From assembly GCF_002242685.1 (NCBI RefSeq), contig NZ_NBIM01000001.1:1612001-1676000 (forward strand): DNA of 64,000 nucleotides, given 5' to 3'. Numbering within the stretch: position 1 is the stretch's first letter; each line of letters opens with the position of its first letter. The notes under the pieces are model-generated. The model had not been told where the DNA came from and did no database searches. It worked only from the letters and a program-made list of their open reading frames with translations. The DNA is from Oceanimonas doudoroffii (GTDB lineage Bacteria > Pseudomonadota > Gammaproteobacteria > Enterobacterales > Aeromonadaceae). A program made the position numbers and the translations under genes. Shown here in pieces: positions 52,442 to 60,460 of this stretch.

Positions 52442-53347
52442 ATGACTATACCCTTTACCTTTCGCCAACTGGGCTACTTTGTGGCCGTGGCCCAGCACGG
52501 CAGCATCAGCAGGGCCGCCGAGGCACTGCATGTGTCCCAGCCCTCGGTGTCGGTGGCCATCAACCAGCTCGAAGGGCTGCTGGGCCAGTCGCTGTTTCAG
52601 CGTCACCGTGGCCAGGGGGTAAGCCTGAGCCCGAGGGGCGAGGCCCTGTTTCGGGAAGCCCGGCATATCCTTACCCTGTCCCACAACCTGCTCGACAGCC
52701 AGCATCGGCACGGCACCGAGGTGGAAGGACAACTGCTGCTCGGCTGCTTTCGCGATATCGCCCCCTATTACCTGCCCCGGCTGGTGAGCGAGTTTGAGCG
52801 CCGCTATCCGCGCATTCGCGTGATCATGCAGGAGCAGGATCTGGCCGGCGTGTGCCAGGGGCTGGAGCAGGGCAAGACCGAGCTGGTGTTGAGCTACGGC
52901 CTGGGGCTGCCGCCGGAGTGCAGCACCCATGTGCTGGATGAGCTCAGGCCCTATGCGCTGCTGCCGGCCCACCATGCCCTGGCGGAAAAACCACGGCTGA
53001 GTCTGGCGGAACTGGCCGAGGAAACCCTGATCCTGCAGGATCTGCCGCTGACCCGGGAATATTTTCTGTCGCTGTTCTGGCAGCGGGATCTGCAGCCGGC
53101 GCGCATTCACCATACCCTGTCCTTTGAAATGCAGCGTGGCCTGGTGGCCCACGGCCACGGCGTGGCGCTGTCGTGCACCCGGCCCGCCGGCGATCACAGC
53201 TACGATGGCGCCCCCATCGCCTGTGTGCCGCTCAACGATGAGGTGCCGCCCCAGCGGGTGGTGCTGGCCCGCTCGCCGGCCTTTCCGCTGTCGGTGCCGG
53301 CCCGGCTGTTTGTCGAGCAGGTGACCGGACGGCCCGTCACCGCCTGA
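52442..53347 (+). CDS. LysR-family transcriptional regulator
   Basis: About 301 residues from ATG 52442. Winged HTH FTFRQLGYFVAVAQHGSISRAAEALHVSQPSVSVAINQLEGLLGQSLFQRHRGQGVSLSPRGEALFREA, then the type-2 periplasmic-binding-like effector domain (about 92-300). Its divergent partner is the PhyH-family oxygenase, which it probably activates. Upstream ATGs in the same frame are less likely because the dyad operator would then fall inside the gene. Confidence 0.88.
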   Translation: MTIPFTFRQLGYFVAVAQHGSISRAAEALHVSQPSVSVAINQLEGLLGQSLFQRHRGQGVSLSPRGEALFREARHILTLSHNLLDSQHRHGTEVEGQLLLGCFRDIAPYYLPRLVSEFERRYPRIRVIMQEQDLAGVCQGLEQGKTELVLSYGLGLPPECSTHVLDELRPYALLPAHHALAEKPRLSLAELAEETLILQDLPLTREYFLSLFWQRDLQPARIHHTLSFEMQRGLVAHGHGVALSCTRPAGDHSYDGAPIACVPLNDEVPPQRVVLARSPAFPLSVPARLFVEQVTGRPVTA

Positions 53348-53432
53348 GCCGGTTTTTTCGGCCTTCCGCAGGCGAAGCGCCGGCGGGGCGCTACACTGCT
53401 GAATAGCCCACAGACAGAAGGCTTCATCAGCA

Positions 53433-54518
53433 ATGACCACCGGCCCCGGCTTCCCTCACCCCGATTCAAATGCTTCAGACCGGCGACGTTCATACCGGCA
53501 GTATTGCCGGGAGCGGCTGCCGGAGCTGCGCCTGCTGGAACGACTTGTTCGCCGGGGCGCACCGGCCCTGCGCAGCCGAGTGCTGACAAACGTGCAGGAT
53601 GGCCACTGGCAACTGCCGGTTTATGCCCTTGAGCTGGGCAGTTCCAGCGCCACCGCCCCGGTGCTGCTGCTGTGCGGCGGCGTGCACGGCATTGAGCGTA
53701 TCGGCACTCAGCTGCTGCTGGCCCAGCTCGCCACCCTGTTGCAGCGGCTGCACTGGGATTCAAGCCTGCAACAACTGCTGGCCTGCATTCGTATCGTGAT
53801 CTGCCCGCTGCTGAACCCGGTGGGCATGGCCCGGGGCTGGCGCTGCAACGGCAATGGCATCGATCTGATGCGCAACGCGCCGCTTGAAGCCGACCAGCCC
53901 GGCCCCTGGCCGGTATCCGGGCATCGCCTTGGGCCCTGGCTGCCCTGGTATCGTGGACGGCCCCACAACCCCATGGAGCCCGAGGCCCAAGCGATGTGCG
54001 CCCTGGTGCAGGAGCAGATCGCCACGGCGCCGTTCAGCCTGGCGCTGGACTGCCATTCGGGCTTTGGCCTGCGTGATCGGATCTGGTTTCCCTACTCCGG
54101 GCGGCGCCGGCTGCTGGAACATGCCGCCGAGCTGCATGTACTGCTGCGGCTGTTTGAACGCAGTCATCCCCACCACCCCTACCTGTTTGAGCCGCAGCAT
54201 CACCACTACCGCACCCATGGCGATCTGTGGGACTACCTCTACCGGCAACACCTGCAGCGCGGCGGCCAGGTATTCCTGCCGCTGACGCTGGAAATGGGCT
54301 CCTGGCTCTGGGTAAAGAAAAATCCCCGTCAGCTGGCCAGTTACAGTGGCCTGTTCAACCCGCTGGTGCCCCACCGCCACCAGCGCACCCTGCGCCGCCA
54401 TCAGCTGTTGCTGGATTTTCTGCTGCGGGCCGTGGCCGCCTGGCGGCACTGGCTGCCCGGCGAGCCGGCACGCCGGCAACACCAACGCCTGGCCGAACGC
54501 CGCTGGGGCGCGCGGTGA
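53433..54518 (+). CDS. M14-type zinc metallopeptidase / aspartoacylase-like protein
   Basis: Protein of 361 residues. Zn ligands H85 and E88 (GGVHGIERIG) with third ligand H208 (LALDCHSGFG); catalytic Glu likely E287 (TLEMGSW). No signal peptide, so cytosolic. The fold matches M14/succinylglutamate-desuccinylase-like proteins; the C-terminal helical tail is Arg-rich (RRQHQRLAERRWGAR). Substrate unknown. The last bases overlap the start of the hydrolase gene (GTGA). Confidence 0.75.
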   Translation: MTTGPGFPHPDSNASDRRRSYRQYCRERLPELRLLERLVRRGAPALRSRVLTNVQDGHWQLPVYALELGSSSATAPVLLLCGGVHGIERIGTQLLLAQLATLLQRLHWDSSLQQLLACIRIVICPLLNPVGMARGWRCNGNGIDLMRNAPLEADQPGPWPVSGHRLGPWLPWYRGRPHNPMEPEAQAMCALVQEQIATAPFSLALDCHSGFGLRDRIWFPYSGRRRLLEHAAELHVLLRLFERSHPHHPYLFEPQHHHYRTHGDLWDYLYRQHLQRGGQVFLPLTLEMGSWLWVKKNPRQLASYSGLFNPLVPHRHQRTLRRHQLLLDFLLRAVAAWRHWLPGEPARRQHQRLAERRWGAR

Positions 54519-55282
54519 GCAGGACTCGGCCGCCCCGCTGGATATTACTGCGGGGCCTGACCCGGGAATGCCGCCACTGGGGGGATTTTCCCGAGCGCCT
54601 GGCCGACAGCCTTGGCACTCGAGTGCGATGTATTGACCTGCCCGGCAACGGTATTTACCACGGACAAAACTGCCCGCCGTCGATTACCGCCATGCTGGCG
54701 CAGGTGCGGAAACGGGCCGACCTGAATGCGCCGGTGCAGTTGCTGGGATTATCGATGGGGGGCATGGTTGCGGCGCAGTGGGCCGCCCATTACCCACGGG
54801 AAGTGGCCGGACTGGTGCTGGTCAACTCCAGCAGCGCCCTCAGCCCGCCCTGGCAGCGTCTGCGCCCGGCCGCACTGCCGCTATTATTGCTGACGCTGCT
54901 GACACCCCGGGCGCAGCGGGAGGCCCTGATCTACCGGCTGACCTGTGCCCGCCGGAGCGATGCCCACACCACCCTGCCGAAATGGATTCGCTACGCCAAC
55001 GAATGCCCGGTGGCGCACGCCAATGTTGTGCGCCAGCTGGCCGCCGCCTCCCGCTACCGCATGACTGCCATGCCGCCGGGCCTTGTTCCCCTCATTCTGT
55101 GCGGCCGGGGCGATCGCCTGGTGGATCCGCGCTGCAGCCATGCCCTGGCACAACACTGGCACACGCAGGTGCGCGAGCATCCCTGGGCCGGTCACGATCT
55201 GCCCCACGATGATCCCGACTGGCTGCTGGATGAGCTGGCTGATTATGTGAATACACAGAAAAAAAGCGCCTTTCGGCGCTGA
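54515..55282 (+). CDS. Alpha/beta hydrolase
   Basis: About 255 residues from GTG 54515, which overlaps the M14 stop. Nucleophile Ser in GLSMGGMVAAQWA, acid in LCGRGDRLVDPRC and His in HPWAGHDLPHDDP. The oxyanion strand reads ILLRGLTRECRHWGD rather than HG, so the HG element is replaced by RG. Coupled to the M14-like gene, so probably same pathway. Its last codons form part of a terminator for the opposite strand. Confidence 0.78.
   Translation: MSRTRPPRWILLRGLTRECRHWGDFPERLADSLGTRVRCIDLPGNGIYHGQNCPPSITAMLAQVRKRADLNAPVQLLGLSMGGMVAAQWAAHYPREVAGLVLVNSSSALSPPWQRLRPAALPLLLLTLLTPRAQREALIYRLTCARRSDAHTTLPKWIRYANECPVAHANVVRQLAAASRYRMTAMPPGLVPLILCGRGDRLVDPRCSHALAQHWHTQVREHPWAGHDLPHDDPDWLLDELADYVNTQKKSAFRR
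55259..55280 (-). terminator. Terminator of the antiporter gene, inside the hydrolase coding end
   Basis: AGCGCC / GGCGCT stem with loop TTTC and seven A to the left, which reads as hairpin plus T-tract on the minus strand. It overlaps the final codons of the convergent hydrolase. Confidence 0.75.
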
Positions 55283-55339
55283 TGCTGGCGGCGAATGCAC
55301 CAGGCCGACGCGAATGTGCGGCCTGGTATCCGGGCGGGT

Positions 55340-56695
55340 TTACAACACCTGGGCCGCTATCCAGCCAAAGACGATCAGCGGAATATTGTAGTGAATAAAG
55401 GTAGGAATGACCGAGTCACGAATATGATCGTGCTGGCCATCGGCATTCAGGCCGGCGGTGGGACCCAGGGTGGAGTCGGACGCAGGTGAACCCGCATCAC
55501 CCAGGGCACCGGCGGTGCCCACCAGGGCCAGGGTGGCCAGGGGCGAAAAGCCAAAGCTGATGGCCAGGGGCACATAGATGGCGGCAATAATCGGAATGGT
55601 GGAAAACGACGAACCGATGCCCATGGTAATAAAGAGCCCCACCAGCAGCATGACCAGGGCCGCCAGTGCCGAATTGTCACCAATGAGATTACCAGAGCCC
55701 GCCACCAGCTCGGGAATGGCGCCGGACGCCTTCATCACCCCGGCAAAGCCGGAGGCGGCAATCATGATAAAGCCGATCAGCGCCATCAGTCGCATGCCCT
55801 GGGTGAACACATCGTCCTGATCCTTCCACTTGAACAGGCCGTTCATCGACAACAGGGCAAAGCCCAGCAGGCCACCCAGCACCATGGAGCCGGTGGTCAA
55901 CTGCACCACTAGGGCGCCGACAATGGCCACACCAATCATCATCAGCTGCTTGCGGCTCAATTGCGGCCGGCTGGCTTTGGCTTCCTTTACCTCATTCAGC
56001 GGCGACTGATAGCCCCGGGGCTTACGGTAGCTGAACAGCACCGCCACCAGCAGCCCCAGCAGCATGCCCGCCGCCGGCAACAACATGGCCTTGGGTGCCA
56101 TGGCAGTGGTCACCTGCATGCCCAGCCCTTCCCCGGCCTGGTTAACGCTGTTGGTCAGAATATCGTTGAGAAAGATGGTGCCAAAGCCCACCGGGGTGGT
56201 CATGTACATGATGGTGATACTGAAGGTGATCACGCAGGCCACGGCACGCCGGTCCAGCCGCAGCATGTTCATCAGCCCGAGCAGGGGCGGCACCAGAATG
56301 GGAATAAAGGCGATATGCACCGGCACCACGGTGCCCGATGCCGCGCCCACCAGTATCAGGGCCACAAACAGCAGCCATTTTACGCCGCCAGTCTGACTGT
56401 TTTCCCCCGGAGCGACATCACGCCGCGCCCCCACCCAGGCCAGTGCCTTGTCCGACACCATGGCGGTAATGCCGGTGCGTGACAGCGCCACCGCAAAGGC
56501 TCCCAGGGTGGCGTAGGCCAGGGCCACGGTGGCACCGCCCCCCAGTCCTTCGTTAAAGGCCGAGATCACCTGATCCACCGACATGCCGGCCCAGAGTCCG
56601 CCCACCAGGGCCGCCACCACCAGTGAAAACACCACGGACACTCGGGCCAGACACAGGCCCACCATCACCAAAATCGCCAATACAATGGCATTCAT
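55340..56695 (-). CDS. Na+/H+ antiporter-family (NhaC-like) membrane protein
   Basis: Protein of 451 residues with 11-12 helices. Conserved blocks: VPVHIAFIPILVPPLLGLMNMLRLDRRAVACVITFSITIMYMTTPVGFGTIFLNDIL and VGTAGALGDAGSPASDSTLGPTAGLNADGQHDHIRDSVIPTFIHYNIPL. This family is annotated as Na+/H+ antiporter, with related members acting on amino acids (for example histidine or a tricarboxylate). Specificity is not clear here. Single gene. Confidence 0.78.
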   Translation of the reverse strand: MNAIVLAILVMVGLCLARVSVVFSLVVAALVGGLWAGMSVDQVISAFNEGLGGGATVALAYATLGAFAVALSRTGITAMVSDKALAWVGARRDVAPGENSQTGGVKWLLFVALILVGAASGTVVPVHIAFIPILVPPLLGLMNMLRLDRRAVACVITFSITIMYMTTPVGFGTIFLNDILTNSVNQAGEGLGMQVTTAMAPKAMLLPAAGMLLGLLVAVLFSYRKPRGYQSPLNEVKEAKASRPQLSRKQLMMIGVAIVGALVVQLTTGSMVLGGLLGFALLSMNGLFKWKDQDDVFTQGMRLMALIGFIMIAASGFAGVMKASGAIPELVAGSGNLIGDNSALAALVMLLVGLFITMGIGSSFSTIPIIAAIYVPLAISFGFSPLATLALVGTAGALGDAGSPASDSTLGPTAGLNADGQHDHIRDSVIPTFIHYNIPLIVFGWIAAQVL

Positions 56696-56824
56696 CGGAT
56701 CCTCTCCCCTTGATCACATCCTGTCAGGGTGCACCGGCCCCGATGCACAACAAACAATTAACATCATTAACCAAATTGAAACAAATACATTTTCTGCATG
56801 CCGTACATAACCTTTTGGCTATGT

Positions 56825-57403
56825 TCAGCCGGCCAGGGCCTTGCCCACCAGCGCCTGCATGGCCGGCGACAGCGGCAATGCCAGCGCCGCTTGATGACCC
56901 TGCTCAGACATTTTGCGCCAGGTTTTGCGAATAATGTCGACCACCTTGTCCTCATCGTGCCCGGCGGCGAAGTCTTCCAGGTAATGCTGCACAAACACCA
57001 GGCAGATCACGTCTTCCAAAATCTGCACATCGGCATCCTGCTTGAGCCGTTTTTTTTGCAGCAAATCACCGACCCGCCGCCGCTCGTTTTCATCATAACC
57101 CGCCTCGGCCATGAGGTTTGCCGTCAGATCGGCGTGATATTGCGCCAAATCGCTGCGCCAGCGTTTATAACCGGTCCGATCCATGGGGTAGTCGGCCCGA
57201 GGAATGGCCCAGCGGCGAATATGCTGCGCACGGGCGGCAATATGCAGCAGTTCGCCGGCATCGGGAGCAAACAGCTGCAGTTGCCGAGTCATACGCTCGC
57301 TGTAAAGCAGCTCCTTGGGTCGGTGATCCTGCTGATTGGGATCCTGGCTGTTGATCTGATCGATGGCGGACATGACTCGCTCAAGGCGGGATGAAGGCGA
57401 CAT
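56825..57403 (-). CDS. DUF4202-family protein
   Basis: Protein of 192 residues, DUF4202: MSAIDQINSQDPN, PKELLYSERMTRQLQLFAPDAGELLHIAARAQHIRRWAIPRADYPMDRTGYKRWRSDLAQYHADLTANLMAEAGYDE and LEDVICLVFVQHYLEDFAA. The His-rich and acidic set (HIRRW, H in YHADL, D/E in LEDVICLVFVQHYLEDF) looks HD-domain-like, suggesting a metal-dependent hydrolase. Function not known. Divergent from hmp with NsrR-like sites between, so it may belong to the nitric-oxide response. Confidence 0.78.
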   Translation of the reverse strand: MSPSSRLERVMSAIDQINSQDPNQQDHRPKELLYSERMTRQLQLFAPDAGELLHIAARAQHIRRWAIPRADYPMDRTGYKRWRSDLAQYHADLTANLMAEAGYDENERRRVGDLLQKKRLKQDADVQILEDVICLVFVQHYLEDFAAGHDEDKVVDIIRKTWRKMSEQGHQAALALPLSPAMQALVGKALAG

Positions 57404-57492
57404 TTGGCTTACTCCTTTTGCTCAATGCCGGCAATCATACCGCCAGCGCCGGCTCAGCTCGACCCGTGGCGGTCAAAAAAGACAAAAACCAA

Positions 57493-57553
57493 TTGATGCA
57501 TTTCAAATGTACCTATATCATCCATCACCGATAACACACATTTAAAATGCACA
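57493..57553. promoter_or_regulatory. Two NsrR-like sites upstream of hmp
   Basis: GATGCATTT-C-AAATGTA (57495-57511) and CACACATTT-A-AAATGCACA (57535-57553) follow the NsrR pattern GATGNATTT-N-AAATNCATC. They lie in the hmp/DUF4202 divergent region; the second is 22 bases from the hmp ATG. No nsrR gene is visible in the window. Confidence 0.65.
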
Positions 57554-57575
57554 TTAAAGACCAGTCGAGGTTGCC

Positions 57576-58772
57576 ATGCTGAATGCCCGTACCATTGAGA
57601 TCGTAAAAAGCACCGTCCCCCTGCTGGAGTCGGCCAATACCGCCCTTACCGAACACTTCTACCGACGCATGTTTCGCGACAACCCCGAGCTGAAGGATGT
57701 CTTCAACCTCAGTCACCAGAAGACGGGCCGTCAGCCCGCCGCCCTGTTCACCGCCGTGCTGGCCTATGCCAAAAACATCGACAACCCGGCGGTACTGGCC
57801 GCCGCCGTAGAGCGCATCGCCCACAAACACACCGGCTTTTCCATTCAGCCCGAGCAGTACGCCATTGTGGGCCATCACCTGCTGGAAACCATCAAGGAGC
57901 TGGCCCCCGACGCCGCCACGCCCGAGGTGATTGACGCATGGGCCCAGGCCTATGGCGCCCTGGCCGATATCTTTATTGGCCGGGAAGCACAGATTTATCA
58001 GGACAACGAGACCCGGCCCGGCGGCTGGCGCGGTACCCGAGCCTTTGTGGTGAAGGAAAAACATGCCGAGAGCGAGCAGATCACCAGTTTTCTGCTGGCC
58101 CCCGCCGACGGCGGCGCCGTGGTTGATTTTAAACCCGGCCAGTACCTGAACCTGCACCTGGACTCCGACACGCTGGAGCACAAGGAATATCGCCAATACT
58201 CCCTGTGCCAGGCACCCAACGGCGAAAACTACCGCATTGCGGTCAAACGTGAACAAGGCGGTGTGGCTTCCGGCTTTCTGCATGATCAGGTCAGTGTGGG
58301 CGACACCCTGCAGGTGTTGCCCCCGGCGGGCGACTTCTTTATGGAGGTAACCCCGAACACCCCGGTGGTGCTGATCTCCGCCGGGGTGGGCCAGACCCCG
58401 ATGCGGGCCATGCTTGACCAGTTGCTCAACCGGCAGCACCCGGCCCCGATTTACTGGCTGCATGCCTGTGACAACGGTGCCCAGCATGCCTTCAGGCAGG
58501 ACCTTCAGGCCACACGCCTGGCACACACCAACCTGGAAACCCACATCTGGTACCGTGCTCCCCTGGCAAGCGACAGGCCCGCGGAAGACTTTGACGCCGC
58601 CGGCCTGATGGATCTCGGCCCACTGCGTGAGGCCATCGACCTGCCCAACGCCCATTACTACTTCTGCGGCCCACTGCCCTTTATGACCATGGTCAAGGAC
58701 ACGCTGGCCGGCTGGGACATTGCCGCCGAACGGCTGCACTACGAAGTATTCGGGCCGCATCAAAGCCTGTAA
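57576..58772 (+). CDS. hmp: Flavohaemoglobin / nitric oxide dioxygenase
   Basis: Protein of 398 residues. The globin domain (1-140) has Tyr29 (B10), Gln53 (E7) and proximal His85 (IAHKHTGF). The FAD domain has RQYSLCQAPNGENYRIAVKRE and the NAD domain VVLISAGVGQTPMRAML, ending in YFCGPLPFMTMVKDTL and HYEVFGPHQSL. It converts NO and O2 to nitrate at NAD(P)H expense. NsrR-like sites lie just upstream. Confidence 0.95.
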   Translation: MLNARTIEIVKSTVPLLESANTALTEHFYRRMFRDNPELKDVFNLSHQKTGRQPAALFTAVLAYAKNIDNPAVLAAAVERIAHKHTGFSIQPEQYAIVGHHLLETIKELAPDAATPEVIDAWAQAYGALADIFIGREAQIYQDNETRPGGWRGTRAFVVKEKHAESEQITSFLLAPADGGAVVDFKPGQYLNLHLDSDTLEHKEYRQYSLCQAPNGENYRIAVKREQGGVASGFLHDQVSVGDTLQVLPPAGDFFMEVTPNTPVVLISAGVGQTPMRAMLDQLLNRQHPAPIYWLHACDNGAQHAFRQDLQATRLAHTNLETHIWYRAPLASDRPAEDFDAAGLMDLGPLREAIDLPNAHYYFCGPLPFMTMVKDTLAGWDIAAERLHYEVFGPHQSL

Positions 58773-58839
58773 CACCCTGCTCAGCCCGCCCCGTTTCGGA
58801 TACAATTCCCGCTTTCATCTCGTATAGAAAGGGAAGACC

Positions 58840-59214
58840 ATGTTGGTAAAGGCATTACGAAACGGGCTCGGGGGCATTATGGTGGTGGGCGATCTGCTGA
58901 CCCGCCCGCCCCGACAAAAACGAACCCCCGAGGCGCAGCAGGCGGTGAACACCGCCTGCCGGGAGCTGGCGCTGTATCAGCTGCCTCGCTGCCCGTTCTG
59001 CATCAAGGTGCGCCGGGCCATGCATAAACTCAACCTGCCCATTGAGCTGCGCAATGTGAACCCCGGCTCTCCCCATCGGGACGTCCTGCAGGCCGGCGGA
59101 GGACGGATCAAGTCGCCCTGCCTGCGCATCGAGGAAAACGGCGAAACGCGCTGGATGTACGAGTCTGGCGACATTATCGCCTACCTGCAGCAGCGCTTTG
59201 GCCAGCAGGGCTGA
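58840..59214 (+). CDS. Glutaredoxin-like / GST N-terminal-domain protein
   Basis: Protein of 124 residues. After a 45-residue N-terminal extension (MLVKALRNGLGGIMVVGDLLTRPP) comes a thioredoxin-fold domain with the redox motif CPFC (LYQLPRCPFCIKVRRAM) and GRIKSPCLRIEENGETRWMYESGDIIAYLQQRF (cis-Pro replaced by SPC; glutathione-site-like ESGDI). Family members act in disulfide or glutathione exchange. Start by AAGGGAAG. Single gene after hmp. Confidence 0.82.
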   Translation: MLVKALRNGLGGIMVVGDLLTRPPRQKRTPEAQQAVNTACRELALYQLPRCPFCIKVRRAMHKLNLPIELRNVNPGSPHRDVLQAGGGRIKSPCLRIEENGETRWMYESGDIIAYLQQRFGQQG

Positions 59215-59340
59215 TCGACCGTCCATGCCGGCTTTTTCGCCGGTTCGGCCCGTGCCGCTTGCGGCCGGGCCCCGTTTGTTCTAAACAGAAGACTCCCTTA
59301 TCTGTGCTTCGCCCCGGCGAAAGGCTTTGTGGAGTTTTCT

Positions 59341-60180
59341 ATGAATATCAATGCGCTGCAAACCCTGCTGTTTGTCCCGGCCAATCGCCCGGAGCGGTTT
59401 GACAAGGCCCTGAACAGCGGTGCCGATGCCGTTATCATCGATCTGGAAGACGCCGTGCCACCGGCGGAAAAAGACGCCGCCCGCGCCACCCTGGCCGGCT
59501 GGTTGATCTCACGGCCACCCGCCTCGGTACTGGTACGCATCAATGGTACCGACAGCCCCTGGTTCAACCAGGACATGGCGCTGTGCCGCTCCGATGCCGT
59601 GGCCGCCGTGGTGGTGCCCAAGGCGGAAGATCCGGACGCCCTCAACGAACTGGCCAATGTCACCGACAAGCCGTTGCTGCCCTTTATCGAATCCGCCCTG
59701 GCCCTGGCCCGGCTCGATGCCATTGCCTGCGCCAATGGGGTGGCCCGGCTGTTGTTCGGCCAGCTCGACATGGCGCTGGATCTGGCCATGGACTACCCGC
59801 CGCCGGCAGACGAGCCTCAGGATCAAACGCCCTTTCTGCCCATTCGCAGCCAGTTGGTGGTGTGTTCACGGGTGTACGGCCTGGCCGCACCACTGGATGC
59901 GGTGTATACCGCCTTTAATGACGACGCCGGGCTGACCGCCTATGTGCGCGAGGGCATGAAGCTGGGCTTTGGCGGCATATTGCTGGTTCACCCGCGCCAG
60001 GTTGCCCCCGCCCATCTCGCCATGGCCCCTTCCCCGGCCCAGCGGGCCTGGGCGGAGCGGGTGCTGGCCGCCGAGCAGAGGGTAAGGGGGGCCGTGGTGG
60101 CGGTCGGTGAGCACATGGTGGACAGCCCGGTCATGGCCCGAGCAAGGCGCATTTTGGGACAAGGCGAGAGGCCGGCATAA
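59341..60180 (+). CDS. HpcH/HpaI aldolase / citrate lyase beta-like (CitE) protein
   Basis: About 279 residues from ATG 59341; an in-frame GTG/TTG upstream is unsupported. CitE-like TIM barrel: LLFVPANRPERFDKALNSGADAVIIDLEDAVPPAEKDAAR (Arg and acidic metal ligands), VLVRINGTDSPWFNQD, VVVPKAED, LPFIESALALARLDAIA, RLLFGQLDMALDL and GILLVHPRQV. No citrate-lyase partner genes are near, so it is a stand-alone member, for example malyl-CoA or citramalyl-CoA lyase-like. Exact substrate unknown. Confidence 0.83.
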   Translation: MNINALQTLLFVPANRPERFDKALNSGADAVIIDLEDAVPPAEKDAARATLAGWLISRPPASVLVRINGTDSPWFNQDMALCRSDAVAAVVVPKAEDPDALNELANVTDKPLLPFIESALALARLDAIACANGVARLLFGQLDMALDLAMDYPPPADEPQDQTPFLPIRSQLVVCSRVYGLAAPLDAVYTAFNDDAGLTAYVREGMKLGFGGILLVHPRQVAPAHLAMAPSPAQRAWAERVLAAEQRVRGAVVAVGEHMVDSPVMARARRILGQGERPA

Positions 60181-60184
60181 CCAA

Positions 60185-60210
60185 AAGGGCCGGGCAATCG
60201 CCCGGCCTTG
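60185..60210. terminator. Hairpin after the CitE-like gene
   Basis: AAGGGCCGGGC / GCCCGGCCTT with loop AATC. Serves the plus-strand gene and possibly the convergent lipoprotein. Confidence 0.7.
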
Positions 60211-60231
60211 CCTGTGGAGTAATCCACGCTG

Positions 60232-60378
60232 TTAATATCCCTGTGCGTCCCGTGCCGCCTCCTGCACGGCCTCGCCGCCCTGCTCTATGTCCTTGCCGGC
60301 CCCGGCGAGGGTATTGCAGCCGCCCAGCCCCAGGGTTACAACGGCCAGCAGCCATAACGCCATTTTCGAGATTGTCAT
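60232..60378 (-). CDS. Entericidin-type small lipoprotein
   Basis: 48 residues: MTISKMALWLLAVVTLGLGG then Cys21 (lipobox LGGC) and NTLAGAGKDIEQGGEAVQEAARDAQGY. The GC.T..G.GKD.E..G.... pattern is that of entericidin A/B. The ATG has AAGGA 8 bases upstream. Too short for many gene finders. EcnA/EcnB form an antidote/toxin-like lipoprotein pair in E. coli; only one member is present here. Confidence 0.85.
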   Translation of the reverse strand: MTISKMALWLLAVVTLGLGGCNTLAGAGKDIEQGGEAVQEAARDAQGY

Positions 60379-60460
60379 CGAACGCATCCTTCTGTGGAGA
60401 AAACGCTATCAGTATAGTCCGATAGATCAATCTAAATGGCCTCCTCTACGGCAGACTGGC

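Noticed and set aside
59215..59340. GC-rich hairpins before the CitE-like gene as a riboswitch
   Set aside because: Only short stems; no conserved riboswitch core that I recognise.
60131..60430. 99-residue minus-strand frame over the entericidin region
   Set aside because: The sequence is Arg/Gly-rich and structureless, while another frame at 60232-60378 gives a lipoprotein with proper start, ribosome site and lipobox.
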